This document shows positions 1 to 5,698 of a DNA stretch of 5,698 nucleotides, in pieces. The DNA comes from JBLIOB01 sp047639575. GTDB lineage: Bacteria; Bacteroidota; Bacteroidia; Flavobacteriales_D; Parvicellaceae. Position numbers and translations under genes: made by a program. Each line of letters opens with the position of its first letter. The stretch's first letter is position 1. The notes beneath the pieces were generated by a model, which saw only the letters and a program-made list of their open reading frames with translations, was not told the DNA's origin and did no database searches. Location of the stretch: the NCBI GenBank assembly GCA_047639575.1, contig JBLIOB010000278.1, positions 1-5,698 on the forward strand, in the 5' to 3' direction.

Positions 1-594
1 GATTGTCCGGAAGTTAGAGATCGTAATGTCTTGAAGATATCTGTAAACGGATTGGATCAAGTGGCTATTGAGGATAAGTTAGCTCAAATCGAAGAAGTAG
101 AAGTTTCAGTAAGGGACTTTTACGAAAGTGATGATGATAACATGCCCGAAAGACACTTGGTTAATGCGAGCACCATTGCAGATACCATGGCGAAACTAGA
201 TGTACTTATTTCACAATGGAAGACTGAACCAGACCCTCTGCTTATGGTCACCATGGTGGATAAATATGAGAAGTATTTAATTGAGTGGGAGGGAAAAAAG
301 GATTGCTTTGAATTAACTGGCGAGGCACCTTTTGACTGTATTTCGAAAAGAGCGGTGATCCGTTTTGAATCGAACAACGCAACTACATTTGAAACTTACT
401 TTAGCGTTCTGGATCAAATTAAAGGAGTGTTAAAAGTACTAAGAAATGATTTTTCTTTAGGTGCTTTTGGCGTGACTTATGACGAAATGATGATCCTAGA
501 AGAAAAGGGAGATTTGACAATGAGACCGAAAATCAAAGCGGTTCGAGTTAGATTTCCATTAAGACTTTTAGAACCAGACGCAAGAAACGTTTAA
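1..594 (+). CDS. exbD: ExbD/TolR-family proton-motive-force transducer, long type, copy 1 (5' end outside window)
   Basis: Partial gene: the frame is open from base 1 and ends at TAA 592-594, giving 197 residues. It aligns along its whole length with the complete paralogue at 1221-1958, beginning opposite that protein's residue 52, so about 51 residues (cytoplasmic tail, single membrane helix and linker) lie upstream of the window. Shared blocks include RNVL, DNMPxRH, IADT, EWEG, SKRAVIRF, SNN, YFSVLDQI and LLEP. What is visible is the periplasmic part: an ExbD-type beta-alpha start (about residues 8-41), a central insertion (44-113), and the C-terminal ExbD core (115-197). Family knowledge: ExbD works with ExbB as a proton-driven motor energising TonB-type outer-membrane processes; TolR is the equivalent in the Tol system. 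A TTG at base 31 could be taken for a start, but homology continues upstream of it, so it is internal. It is probably cotranscribed with the next gene, 12 bases downstream. Confidence 0.85.
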   Translation, partial: DCPEVRDRNVLKISVNGLDQVAIEDKLAQIEEVEVSVRDFYESDDDNMPERHLVNASTIADTMAKLDVLISQWKTEPDPLLMVTMVDKYEKYLIEWEGKKDCFELTGEAPFDCISKRAVIRFESNNATTFETYFSVLDQIKGVLKVLRNDFSLGAFGVTYDEMMILEEKGDLTMRPKIKAVRVRFPLRLLEPDARNV

Positions 595-606
595 CCCGTA
601 ATTACT

Positions 607-1059
607 ATGGCAAGAATTAAGAAAAAATCAGGAAAAGGACAAGCTGGAATATCTACGGCTTCCCTTCCGGATATTGTATTTATTTTACTTTTCTTCTTTA
701 TGGCGGTTGCTGTTATGAAGACTACAGATCCTTTGGTTGAATACACTAAACCGACTGGGAATGCAATTTATAGATTTGAAGATGTATCGTTGTTAGCTAA
801 CATTAAAGTTGGTAAAGCAATTGACTCTAAATCTAATGTTGCTAGGATTCAGCTAAATTCTGCGCTTAAATCTATTGATGATATCGCAGATTTCATCGTT
901 CAGAAACGATCTGGTCTACCTGCAGAAAAGGTGACTGATCTAGTAGCTTATCTAGACATTGACATTAAAACAAAAATGGCAATTGTAAATAAGATCAAAG
1001 AACGTTTACAGCAAATAGAACAATACGAAGTGGCCTATTCTGCTCTTGAAAGCGAATAG
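607..1059 (+). CDS. exbD: ExbD/TolR-family proton-motive-force transducer, short type, copy 1
   Basis: A 150-residue protein with a basic cytoplasmic tail (MARIKKKSGKG), one membrane helix at about residues 20-38, and a small periplasmic domain. The helix carries Asp22 in SLPDIVFILL, at the place of the Asp that ExbD and TolR need for proton coupling. The periplasmic part (YRFEDVSLLANIKVGK, then a beta-strand RIQLN, then AYLDIDIKTKMAIVNKIKERL) fits the short ExbD subtype I know from Bacteroidota, and the length is normal. It follows the long-type gene after 12 bases and is the last gene before the terminator at 1082-1126, so the two should share one transcript. There is no Shine-Dalgarno site, as is usual in this phylum. 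The two ExbD types probably form a mixed periplasmic assembly on one ExbB channel; this is inference. Whether it serves TonB-dependent uptake, a Tol-like system or another motor cannot be told from sequence. Confidence 0.93.
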   Translation: MARIKKKSGKGQAGISTASLPDIVFILLFFFMAVAVMKTTDPLVEYTKPTGNAIYRFEDVSLLANIKVGKAIDSKSNVARIQLNSALKSIDDIADFIVQKRSGLPAEKVTDLVAYLDIDIKTKMAIVNKIKERLQQIEQYEVAYSALESE

Positions 1060-1081
1060 ATAAAGCACACTAACTTTATTC

Positions 1082-1126
1082 AAACCCGTTCAAAACAGTT
1101 AATTACTGATTTGAACGGGTTTTTTT
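1082..1126 (+). terminator. Rho-independent terminator after the first ExbD pair
   Basis: A perfect 13-bp stem pairs aaacccgttcaaa (1082-1094) with tttgaacgggttt (1110-1122). Beyond one A-A mismatch (1095/1109) the stem continues with cagt (1096-1099) pairing actg (1105-1108), leaving a 5-base loop. A run of seven T (1120-1126) starts in the base of the stem. It lies 22 bases after the stop of the short ExbD gene, and all sense genes around it are on the + strand. It should separate the first ExbD pair from the second as transcription units. Confidence 0.9.
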
Positions 1127-1220
1127 ATGCAATTACATTCTAATCTGCATCTAGCTTAAAACAACTTTTCTGCTGCATGGGCTTTCCATGATTTCTCCAC
1201 GAGTTGATTAAAAATCAATT

Positions 1221-1958
1221 ATGGCAGATCGAAACATCCCTGAAATCAATGCTGGCTCCATGGCCGACATTGCATTCTTACTTCTCATTTTTTGGCTAGT
1301 AACCACAACCTTGGACAAAGACCTTGGACTTAGGTTTAGACTACCCCAAGACATAAAACCTCCTCCAGGCTGGATCCCACCAGATGTTTTCGAAAGAAAT
1401 GTCTTGAATATAATATTGAATTCTGACGACCACATTAATATTGAGAAAGTGGATCATGAACTGGCAGACGTAACCAGATTCGTGCAAGAGTTTTACTTAA
1501 GTGAAGCAGACAATATGCCAATTCGCCACCGAGTAACTGAAGCAAGAATAGCAGATACACTTAATAAACTTTCAGCTTTAGTGAAGAACGCTGAACAAAG
1601 CGCCACCTCCCAGGCCCAGTGGTACCAAATAAGCAGATATCAAGGTCATATAAAGGAATGGGAAGGCTATCGTCAATCTAGAACCTTGCTCGGTGATTTT
1701 ACAATCATGAGCAAAAGAGCTGTAATTAGATTCCAATCTAACAACGGCACTTCTTATAAAGCGTATTTCTCGGTTCTGGATCAAATCTCGGCAGTTCTCA
1801 AGGACGAACGAAACAAACTAGCTGAAAAGCATTTCAACATTACGTTTGATCACTTAATGAAGCTAAAAGACTCCGACCCTTCAGCTCGAGAGAAGATTAG
1901 AGCTATTCGGCACCAACTTCCTTTAAAACTACTAGAACCAAACCCAAAAAATTTCTAA
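1221..1958 (+). CDS. exbD: ExbD/TolR-family proton-motive-force transducer, long type, copy 2
   Basis: Complete at 245 residues. The N-terminus reads MADRNIPEINAGSMADIAF, a typical Bacteroidota ExbD start. One membrane helix (about 15-31) contains Asp16, at the position of the proton-coupling Asp of ExbD. After the linker (LPQDIKPPPGW, 41-51) the periplasmic domain starts at RNVLNIILN (59-67). About 65 residues (95-163) are inserted before the C-terminal core, which runs SKRAVIRFQSNNGTSYKAYFSVLDQI... to a terminal LLEP motif at 237-240. Many ExbD proteins are only 130-200 residues, so this is long; copy 1 has the same insertion. The start is firm: an in-frame TAA at 1209-1211 leaves ATG 1221 as the first usable codon. 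There is no clear ribosome-binding site, and I find no good promoter in 1127-1220. The stop codon directly abuts the next gene's ATG, so the pair is surely translated from one mRNA. No ExbB gene accompanies it, so it may share one encoded elsewhere. Confidence 0.92.
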   Translation: MADRNIPEINAGSMADIAFLLLIFWLVTTTLDKDLGLRFRLPQDIKPPPGWIPPDVFERNVLNIILNSDDHINIEKVDHELADVTRFVQEFYLSEADNMPIRHRVTEARIADTLNKLSALVKNAEQSATSQAQWYQISRYQGHIKEWEGYRQSRTLLGDFTIMSKRAVIRFQSNNGTSYKAYFSVLDQISAVLKDERNKLAEKHFNITFDHLMKLKDSDPSAREKIRAIRHQLPLKLLEPNPKNF

Positions 1959-2402
1959 ATGAAAAAGCTTAAAAGAAAATCAATAAGAAAAGTAACTGGA
2001 ATTTCAACAACCTCCCTACCCGACATTGTCTTTATCTTACTCTTCTTTTTTATGGCCGTGGCCGTTATGAAAACCTCTGATCCTTTGGTGGAATATGAAG
2101 TTCCTTCATCGGAAAACCTTTACCGATTTGAAGATCAAAGCCTTCTAGCAAATATTCGGGTTGGAAAAGACTTCAAAACCAACCGAACGATAATTCAACT
2201 TGGCGATGCGATCTGCACGATAGAAGAGATTCCTGCCTATTTGAAAAATGCTGGACCTTCGACATCAGAAAACGGATCAAAGCAAATTCTTGCTTATTTA
2301 GAAATCGACAAAGAAATTAAAATGGGCATAGTAAACCGAATCAAGAAACAACTGGTCACTATGGAAATCTATGATATAGTTTTGTCTGGAACGGAGAAAT
2401 AA
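1959..2402 (+). CDS. exbD: ExbD/TolR-family proton-motive-force transducer, short type, copy 2
   Basis: A 147-residue paralogue of the protein at 607-1059 with the same plan: basic tail (MKKLKRKS), one membrane helix at about 20-38 with Asp22 as the probable proton-coupling residue, and a small periplasmic domain. Residues 19-39 are identical in the two copies, as are DPLVEY, YRFED, SLLANI and VGK. The C-terminal half differs much more. In residues 19-39 the genes differ at 12 of 63 bases, all silent third positions, so the duplication is not recent and the helix is under strong selection. ATG follows directly after the TAA of the long-type gene (TAAATG), implying translational coupling. The stop is immediately next to the stop of the opposing protease gene, with no terminator visible. 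The role is the same as proposed for copy 1; the specific system it drives is unknown. Confidence 0.92.
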   Translation: MKKLKRKSIRKVTGISTTSLPDIVFILLFFFMAVAVMKTSDPLVEYEVPSSENLYRFEDQSLLANIRVGKDFKTNRTIIQLGDAICTIEEIPAYLKNAGPSTSENGSKQILAYLEIDKEIKMGIVNRIKKQLVTMEIYDIVLSGTEK

Positions 2403-3311
2403 TTAATCCCTTAACAGCGAACCTTGCATTCGATTCCAACCTTCCTGATTAACAGATCGCTTCAGGAAAAACAACAATAAAAACAGGCATACAAGCCCAC
2501 TAACAATCCAGATCATAAGCTCAGTGGGTACTGTAGTTTCAGCCAGGGCTCCGGCACTAACCGCTGACAATATGATATAAATAGAATTATTGAGAAAGTG
2601 TAAAAGAATGGGCACCAGAATCGTTCCAGAATAAACGTATAAGTAGCCAAGAATCACACCCATAAATGTTATCGATAAGATGTTATCAAATTCACGATGA
2701 AAAAGAGCAAAAACCAGAGCCGACATTATGACACCAAGGTGAATTCTACCAGTACCTTGATACGACAATCTTAATAATACACCTCGAAAAAACAGCTCCT
2801 CACAAATCGCTGGAACCAATGCCATTGTCAATATATTTAACACTACGGTCCAACCGTTCGTGGTGTTTAGAATCGCGCTTTTTACTTGATAAGAAGCGTC
2901 TTGCATTTCATCTAGCGCCTCACCGGGGTAAATCATTTCATTAATAATCGACAAAAAATTCACAGCTGGCACAGCAAGAATAAAAACCAAAATAACAACC
3001 CATAAATACTTAAACTTAAATCTGGATTTAAGGTGAAAATAACTTGTAATCTGATTACAACAGAGCCATGAAAACAATATAGCTCCAATTAAAAACCCAA
3101 AGTTCCCTATAGTGCTTGAAATTCTAATCGCGTTGATCGTAGCTGAATCTGAATAATCAATTTCACCTACAGAAGCTAAATCCACACCCGATAAGACTTC
3201 CCCAACCCAAAGTCCTATTCCGCGAACCATAATCCAAGCTATCATAACAACTACAAGGGCCAGCAAAAATTTAACCCCAGGTGAATATGTTTGAAAAAGT
3301 GGTTTCCGCAT
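2403..3311 (-). CDS. CPBP-family (Abi/CAAX-like) intramembrane metalloprotease
   Basis: A 302-residue integral membrane protein with about eight predicted helices (roughly 12-37, 66-86, 101-122, 153-169, 190-205, 208-227, 229-250, 262-284). The three CPBP motifs are present and in order: EELFFR (Glu171, Glu172, Arg176), FALFH (Phe201, His205) and HFLNN (His238, Asn242). In the family these Glu and His residues form a glutamate-type, probably metal-dependent active site inside the membrane. Eukaryotic relatives (Rce1) trim CAAX proteins; bacterial members include bacteriocin-processing and self-immunity proteins, but most, including this one, have no known substrate. ATG is the only good start: an in-frame stop lies three codons upstream (3318-3320). 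It is divergent from dusB, with 98 bases between the starts. It converges on the second ExbD pair with no bases between the stops. A bacteriocin link has no support here, since no small peptide or exporter gene is nearby. Confidence 0.92.
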   Translation of the reverse strand: MRKPLFQTYSPGVKFLLALVVVMIAWIMVRGIGLWVGEVLSGVDLASVGEIDYSDSATINAIRISSTIGNFGFLIGAILFSWLCCNQITSYFHLKSRFKFKYLWVVILVFILAVPAVNFLSIINEMIYPGEALDEMQDASYQVKSAILNTTNGWTVVLNILTMALVPAICEELFFRGVLLRLSYQGTGRIHLGVIMSALVFALFHREFDNILSITFMGVILGYLYVYSGTILVPILLHFLNNSIYIILSAVSAGALAETTVPTELMIWIVSGLVCLFLLLFFLKRSVNQEGWNRMQGSLLRD

Positions 3312-3352
3312 GTGGTTTTATCCTATACTATTTAAAGGTGGTTTCCTGCGCC

Positions 3353-3401
3353 ATTAAGATTTGTACTTTTGCTCCTTTAATTAGCGAAATAAAATCTTAA
3401 T
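3353..3401. repeat. 10-bp inverted repeat around the dusB promoter and leader
   Basis: Left arm attaagattt (3353-3362) is the exact reverse complement of right arm aaatcttaat (3392-3401), with 29 bases between. The spacer holds the TAnnTTTG element (3364-3371), and the right arm ends 8 bases before the dusB TTG start. If transcription starts near 3377 the left arm is not transcribed, so the repeat would act as DNA, for example a split operator. If it starts upstream it could fold in RNA and hide the start. The arms are AT-rich, so chance is a real alternative. Confidence 0.4.
3364..3371 (+). promoter_or_regulatory. Bacteroidota-type -7 promoter element for dusB
   Basis: TACTTTTG matches the TAnnTTTG -7 consensus used by the primary sigma factor of Bacteroidota. 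It lies 38 bases before the dusB start codon, which would leave a leader of about 30 bases. The matching -33 TTG is not present at the expected distance; only TTTCC is seen near 3342-3346. The call therefore rests on the -7 box and its position. Confidence 0.5.
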
Positions 3402-3409
3402 TCGAGAAG

Positions 3410-4387
3410 TTGGTAAAGATAGGAAATATAGAAGTCGGGGAATTTCCTTTGTTGCTTGCTCCAATGGAAGACGTGAGCGATCCTCCTTTCCGTGCATTGT
3501 GCAAGAAGTATGGTGCCGACATCATGTACACGGAATTTATTTCTTCTGAAGGACTTATTAGAGATGCTGTAAAAAGCAAAATGAAGCTCGACATCTTCGA
3601 AGATGAGCGCCCTGTTGGAATTCAGATATTTGGATCTGATATCGAGTCAATGAAACGAGCAACCGAATTAACTGCTGCCGCTAATCCAGATATTATCGAC
3701 ATTAATTACGGATGTCCAGTTAAGAAGGTAGCATGTAAAGGTGCAGGTGCCGGCATTCTTCAAGACATTCCTAAAATGGTCAAAATGACCGCAGAAATTG
3801 TAAAATCTACCAACCTCCCGGTAACCGTTAAAACAAGACTTGGTTGGGATAATGATTCAATTCAAATTGAGGATGTAGCAGAACGTTTGCAAGATGTAGG
3901 AATTCAGGGGCTTTCAATTCACGGAAGAACAAGAGTTCAAATGTACAAGGGCGAAGCAGATTGGACATTGATCGGGAAAATTAAAGAAAACTCTAGAGTT
4001 CACATTCCAATATTTGGTAATGGCGACATTACCGCACCTGAAAAAGCGGTAGAATATCGAGAAAGATATGGCGTGGACGGCATTATGATTGGTCGAGCTA
4101 GTATAGGAAACCCTTGGTTTTTCAACCAAGTAAAGCACTTTATGGCTACTGGCGAACATCTAGCACAGCCCACAATAAAAGAACGAGTTGAAGTTGCCAA
4201 AGAACACTTAGATCGATCAATAGTGTGGAAAGGTGAACGTCAAGGAATAGTGGAAATGAGAAGGCATTACGCGAATTACTTTAAGGGAATTCAAAACTTC
4301 AAACCACTAAGAATGCGTTTGGTAACAACCGATACGAGCGAAGAACTTTACGCAATCTTCGATGAAGTATTAAGTCAATTTTCCTGA
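3410..4387 (+). CDS. dusB: tRNA-dihydrouridine synthase, DusB type (TTG start)
   Basis: A 325-residue flavoenzyme that uses FMN and NADPH to reduce uridines in the D-loop of tRNA to dihydrouridine. The TIM-barrel (about 1-245) starts with the FMN-binding APMEDVSDPPFR (17-28). It has the catalytic Cys102 in NYGCPVKKV, then GAGAGIL (111-117), VKTRLGW with Lys141 (140-146), HGRT with His171 (171-174), FGNGDI (202-207) and GRASIGNPWFF (228-238), the last two for the FMN phosphate. The C-terminal helical domain (about 250-325, with MRRHYANYFKG at 283-293) is the tRNA-binding part. The length is normal. The start is TTG at 3410: an in-frame TAA lies at 3398-3400, the first ATG would fall inside the FMN motif, and the sequence from MVKIGNIEVGEFP matches how the family begins. 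A weak GAGAAG precedes it. The 3' end overlaps the opposing permease gene by 13 bp. The tRNA position modified (U17 in E. coli DusB) cannot be inferred here. Confidence 0.96.
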   Translation: MVKIGNIEVGEFPLLLAPMEDVSDPPFRALCKKYGADIMYTEFISSEGLIRDAVKSKMKLDIFEDERPVGIQIFGSDIESMKRATELTAAANPDIIDINYGCPVKKVACKGAGAGILQDIPKMVKMTAEIVKSTNLPVTVKTRLGWDNDSIQIEDVAERLQDVGIQGLSIHGRTRVQMYKGEADWTLIGKIKENSRVHIPIFGNGDITAPEKAVEYRERYGVDGIMIGRASIGNPWFFNQVKHFMATGEHLAQPTIKERVEVAKEHLDRSIVWKGERQGIVEMRRHYANYFKGIQNFKPLRMRLVTTDTSEELYAIFDEVLSQFS

Positions 4388-5685
4388 GTGAAGTGTCGCT
4401 TTATTAAGTAGCTAACTGGGAAAAATGTAGCTACCATTCCAATAATTAAAAGCGTACATAGAATCAGAACGAAATCTCCAAATTGCATGTCAATTGGATA
4501 ATAAGGCACAATTGCTCCGCCAAGTTCCACCCAGTGAAACGTTTGTTGTCCCCAACAAATACCATATCCAATGGCCAAACCGAGTAATGCTCCAACCAAG
4601 TTTATCAGCATGCCTTCAATGAAAAATATTCTCTTAATCTTTCCTCTTGTTGCGCCCATACTGGATAGCGTGTAAATATCATTTTTCTTATCAATAACAA
4701 GCATCGTTAATGAGGCTATTAATGTAAAGGAGGAGAGCACCAAAATAAATGTCAAAATAACAAAAGTCATCCATTTTTCACTTTGATGAGTTTGATAAAG
4801 TAATGAGTTCTGCTCGAAGTATGTTTTCACCTCAAAGTCACTCCCGATCATCTTTTCGAGGGTTTCTTTCATGTTCTCTACACTTACTCCTTCTACACAG
4901 TTCAGCTCAAACCCCGTGTACTCATTTTCGTATTCTAAGATTTCTGATGCAAAGTTTAAAGGGACGATAAAATACTTTTCGTCAAATTCAGGATTAATGG
5001 CAAACACTCCTCCAATGGGAATTGATTTAGTGTTGAACGCTTGATTTGTTTTCTTGATCTTTTTAGTTCGAACTAATCCATGCACAGAAACAATATCAAT
5101 AAACCTTGGGTCGGCAGTTACTCCTAGCCTACTTTGAATGCCATAACCAATAATTGCTAATCCACCATTCTCATCGCCTAAATCCAAAAATCCCTCAATC
5201 ATCATTGAATCGATTCCTGTTTCTTGTAGGAATTTTTCTTCAATGCCCTTCATCGTACAGGTTACCCATCGATCTTCATGTTTAATCAATGCTATTTCCT
5301 CTATTACTTTGGTAATATTTTTTAAACCTTGAAGACTCTCGATTTCATCAAAAGGAACTTCAAACTCGTTGAAACTCTTTCCTTCTTTAAGTTCAACTTT
5401 TAAGTCAGAATCAAATGAAGTATACAGCCCTTCTACAACTCCTTCAAATCCGTTAAACGCAGACAGAATAATGACCATAGCAGCGGTGCTTACCATCACT
5501 CCTACAACAGAAATCATTGAAATTACATTGATAATGTTATGTGACTTCTTGGAGAACAAATATCTCCTTGCGATATAAAACGGGAATCCCACACCACGAA
5601 AATAGCTATTTAGACCTAGCGCTCGGTCAATTTGAGTCTTATTCCAATAAAAGTTAAAAAGACCATCTTTTCTTTTAAAACTCAT
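4375..5685 (-). CDS. FtsX/LolC/LolE-like ABC transporter permease
   Basis: A 436-residue inner-membrane protein with the 1+3 helix plan of the MacB/FtsX/LolCE (type VII) permeases. It has helix 1 at about 52-76, a large periplasmic domain at 77-300, and helices at about 305-330, 353-378 and 402-428. The loop at 333-354 (KKNDIYTLSSMGATRGKIKR) is the cytoplasmic coupling segment that contacts the ATPase. The conserved start of the family's first domain is FPFYIARRYLFSKKSHNIIN (34-53). LolC and LolE release lipoproteins for the outer membrane; this role is likely but not proven, and no LolD-type ATPase gene is in the window. About 33 residues precede the conserved part, more than the few I expect. 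ATG 5685 is the first start after an in-frame TGA (5695-5697), while GTG at 5590-5592 (residue 32) would give the usual length. The 3' end overlaps that of dusB by 13 bp. From memory, rbfA often precedes this gene in Bacteroidota; it would lie outside the window. Confidence 0.9.
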   Translation of the reverse strand: MSFKRKDGLFNFYWNKTQIDRALGLNSYFRGVGFPFYIARRYLFSKKSHNIINVISMISVVGVMVSTAAMVIILSAFNGFEGVVEGLYTSFDSDLKVELKEGKSFNEFEVPFDEIESLQGLKNITKVIEEIALIKHEDRWVTCTMKGIEEKFLQETGIDSMMIEGFLDLGDENGGLAIIGYGIQSRLGVTADPRFIDIVSVHGLVRTKKIKKTNQAFNTKSIPIGGVFAINPEFDEKYFIVPLNFASEILEYENEYTGFELNCVEGVSVENMKETLEKMIGSDFEVKTYFEQNSLLYQTHQSEKWMTFVILTFILVLSSFTLIASLTMLVIDKKNDIYTLSSMGATRGKIKRIFFIEGMLINLVGALLGLAIGYGICWGQQTFHWVELGGAIVPYYPIDMQFGDFVLILCTLLIIGMVATFFPVSYLIKRHFTQEN

Positions 5686-5698
5686 ATATTTATGTCAA

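Noticed and set aside
31..33. TTG as a start codon for the first gene, giving a 187-residue protein without a membrane helix
   Set aside because: The frame is open to base 1, and residues before the TTG (PEVRDRNV) align with PDVFERNV in the complete paralogue, so the gene begins outside the window.
120..377. Antisense open frame inside the first ExbD gene, and similar ones at 1208-1435, 1578-1784, 3397-3594, 3914-4200 and, on +, 5369-5578
   Set aside because: All lie opposite well-conserved genes, and their translations show no domain, signal peptide or family resemblance.
1071..1078. TAACTTTA, one mismatch from the TAnnTTTG promoter box
   Set aside because: It lies upstream of the strong terminator, so a transcript from it would stop before reaching the second pair, and there is no TTG at the right distance.
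1176..1190. Small hairpin catgg-gcttt-ccatg between the terminator and the second ExbD pair
   Set aside because: A 5-bp stem with no T run and no supporting context.
1204..1218. Short inverted repeat ttgatt-aaa-aatcaa just before the start codon at 1221
   Set aside because: Only 6 bp, very AT-rich and with a 3-base loop. It is too likely by chance to call an operator or riboregulator.
2403..3311. Reading the CPBP protease as a bacteriocin maturation or immunity gene, or as phage defence (Abi)
   Set aside because: No small peptide gene, exporter, toxin or phage-related gene is nearby. The old Abi name alone does not support a defence role.
5693..5698. TTGACA on the minus strand upstream of the permease gene, resembling a sigma-70 -35 box
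   Set aside because: Only a few bases from the start codon, with no room for a -10 box and leader, and Bacteroidota do not use this consensus.

Overview
The window looks like an ordinary chromosomal segment of a Bacteroidota bacterium, probably of the Flavobacteriales. Reasons are the AT-rich DNA, the near absence of Shine-Dalgarno sites, a TAnnTTTG-type promoter element before dusB, and two ExbD subtypes whose sequence style (INAGSMADIAFLLL and STxSLPDIVFILLFFFM) I know from that phylum. The genus cannot be fixed from this sequence alone. There is no gene-free stretch over 300 bases, and I see no tRNA, rRNA, CRISPR array or insertion sequence.

Layout. Bases 1-1059 (+) hold the end of a long-type ExbD/TolR gene, cut by the window edge, then a short-type ExbD gene. 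A strong intrinsic terminator follows at 1082-1126. Bases 1221-2402 (+) hold a second, complete long-type plus short-type ExbD pair, paralogous to the first in the same order. A CPBP-family (Abi/CAAX-like) intramembrane protease lies at 2403-3311 (-) and meets the second pair stop to stop with no bases between. Divergent from it, dusB (tRNA-dihydrouridine synthase) runs at 3410-4387 (+), starting at TTG behind a recognisable promoter element and flanked by a 10-bp inverted repeat. Its 3' end overlaps by 13 bp the 3' end of an FtsX/LolC/LolE-type ABC permease at 4375-5685 (-).

How they work together. The four ExbD-type proteins should be single-pass inner-membrane subunits that, with an ExbB/TolQ-type proton channel, use the proton gradient to drive a TonB- or Tol-like process at the outer membrane. 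No ExbB or TonB gene is in the window; one may lie upstream of base 1. The permease probably belongs to an ABC machine acting at the cell envelope, with its ATPase elsewhere. The protease is an uncharacterised membrane enzyme, and DusB is a tRNA-modification housekeeping enzyme. Four of the six genes concern the envelope, but only the ExbD pairs look functionally linked.

I do not see a clearly new system. The points most worth following are the duplicated ExbD doublets separated by a terminator, the conserved insertion of about 65 residues in the long-type ExbD proteins, and the inverted repeat around the dusB promoter.
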